Source: Actinomycetota bacterium
GTDB lineage: Bacteria; Actinomycetota; Thermoleophilia; Solirubrobacterales; Solirubrobacteraceae
Reading direction: 5' to 3'
DNA: 6,971 nt
Assembly (NCBI GenBank): GCA_005883905.1
Contig: VAYD01000016.1
Coordinates: 1 to 6,971, forward strand
The notes under the pieces were generated by a model. It had not been told where the DNA came from. It searched no databases and worked only from the letters and a program-made list of their open reading frames with translations. Numbering within the stretch: the first letter of the stretch is position 1; every line of letters starts with the position of its first letter. Positions 6,588-6,971 of this stretch are shown here, in pieces. A program made the position numbers and the translations under genes.

Positions 6588-6971
6588 TGGCGGCGACCGA
6601 GACGGGCACGGTGCGCATCGGGGTTGTGGGCGTCGGCCGCATCGGCCGCATGCATGCGAGCCTGCTGATGCACCAGGTGCCGGGCGCGTCGGTGGCGATG
6701 GTGCACGACGCACACGAGGGCACGGCGCGCGGCGTGGCGGGCGAGCTCGGCGTGTCTGCCGCGGGCGAAGTCGAGGAGCTGCTGACCGCCGGCGACATCG
6801 ACGCGGTCGCGATCTGCTCTACGACCGACACGCACGCCGACCTGATCGTGGGCGCGGCCGGCGCGGGCAAGGCGATCTTCTGCGAGAAGCCGGTGTCGCT
6901 CGAGCTGGCCGAGGTCGATCGCGCGCTGGCGGCCGTCGACGAGGCCGGCGTGCCGTTTCAGATCGGCTTCA
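6587..6971 (+). CDS. iolG: Inositol 2-dehydrogenase (IolG-like), 3' end cut by window edge
   Basis: The first 128 codons are present. The product would oxidise myo-inositol to 2-keto-myo-inositol with NAD, the first step of inositol catabolism, in the cytosol. Seen: VRIGVVGVGRIGRMHA (9-24) with the nucleotide-binding GVGRIG (15-20), Asp41 at the end of the second strand (favouring NAD over NADP), ELGV (53-56), IDAVAICSTTDTHADLI (71-87), AGKAIFCEKPVSL (93-105) with the family Glu-Lys-Pro at 100-102, and VPFQIGF at the truncated end, where IolG proteins continue towards the substrate domain. The combination STTDTHAD, KAIFCEKPVSL and FQIGF is characteristic of IolG rather than of the family at large. 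The ATG overlaps the previous stop (TGATG at 6585-6589). Catalytic Asp/His lie beyond the edge, so substrate specificity (myo, scyllo or D-chiro) cannot be judged. Confidence 0.85.
   Translation, partial: MAATETGTVRIGVVGVGRIGRMHASLLMHQVPGASVAMVHDAHEGTARGVAGELGVSAAGEVEELLTAGDIDAVAICSTTDTHADLIVGAAGAGKAIFCEKPVSLELAEVDRALAAVDEAGVPFQIGF

Noticed and set aside
5205..6713. Long antisense open frame across the ATPase end and the dehydrogenase gene
   Set aside because: Same signs: composition biased to Arg/Ala/Pro/Asp, no family motifs, and full overlap with a conserved oxidoreductase.
1..6971. RNA genes, CRISPR arrays, insertion sequences or integration sites
   Set aside because: No tRNA or rRNA-like segments, no regularly spaced repeats and no transposase or integrase motifs were seen; the window is nearly filled with metabolic and transport genes.

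Overview
The window is G+C-rich bacterial DNA with the codon use of an actinobacterium: third positions are strongly G/C, starts include GTG, and genes are packed head to tail with 1-4 base overlaps. The lipoproteins, the LacI-type regulator and the style of the inositol genes would suit a soil actinobacterium, possibly of the Thermoleophilia/Solirubrobacterales type. That placement is an impression from composition and family resemblance, not a demonstrated one.

Left part, minus strand (1-1363): a LacI-family repressor gene is followed, with a GTGA start/stop overlap, by a gene that runs off the left edge. That second gene is easy to miss because it starts with GTG and is cut by the window. 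It reads as a lipoprotein with a trypsin/HtrA-like fold start (catalytic-type His and Asp visible, the Ser side beyond the edge).

Centre (1364-1469): a short divergent control region. It holds a good sigma-70-type promoter reading rightward (TTGACA, 17 bp, TAGGTT), flanked by two copies of a 14-base LacI-type palindrome that are exact reverse complements of each other. One copy touches the repressor's own first start codon and the other covers the predicted transcription start of the rightward operon. This predicts that the repressor controls both itself and the operon.

Right part, plus strand (about 1470-6971): one operon containing, in order, an IolE-like inosose dehydratase/TIM-barrel protein, a sugar-binding lipoprotein, an RbsC-type permease, a single-domain sugar-ABC ATPase, a Gfo/Idh/MocA oxidoreductase of unknown substrate, and the start of a second oxidoreductase that strongly resembles inositol 2-dehydrogenase (IolG), cut by the right edge. 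All junctions are 1-4 base overlaps except the one after the binding protein, where a 69-base gap carries a strong 13-bp hairpin.

Taken together this is a cyclitol (probably myo-inositol or a relative) uptake and first-steps catabolism locus: import by the ABC transporter, oxidation to an inosose by IolG or its paralogue, dehydration by the IolE-like enzyme, and induction by relief of LacI repression. The later inositol genes (iolC, iolD, iolB, iolA types) are not in the window. No RNA genes, mobile elements or CRISPR arrays were seen. Most of the window is a recognisable catabolic operon; the less ordinary points are the protease-like lipoprotein coupled to the repressor, the mirrored operator pair, the hairpin gap and the unassigned first dehydrogenase.
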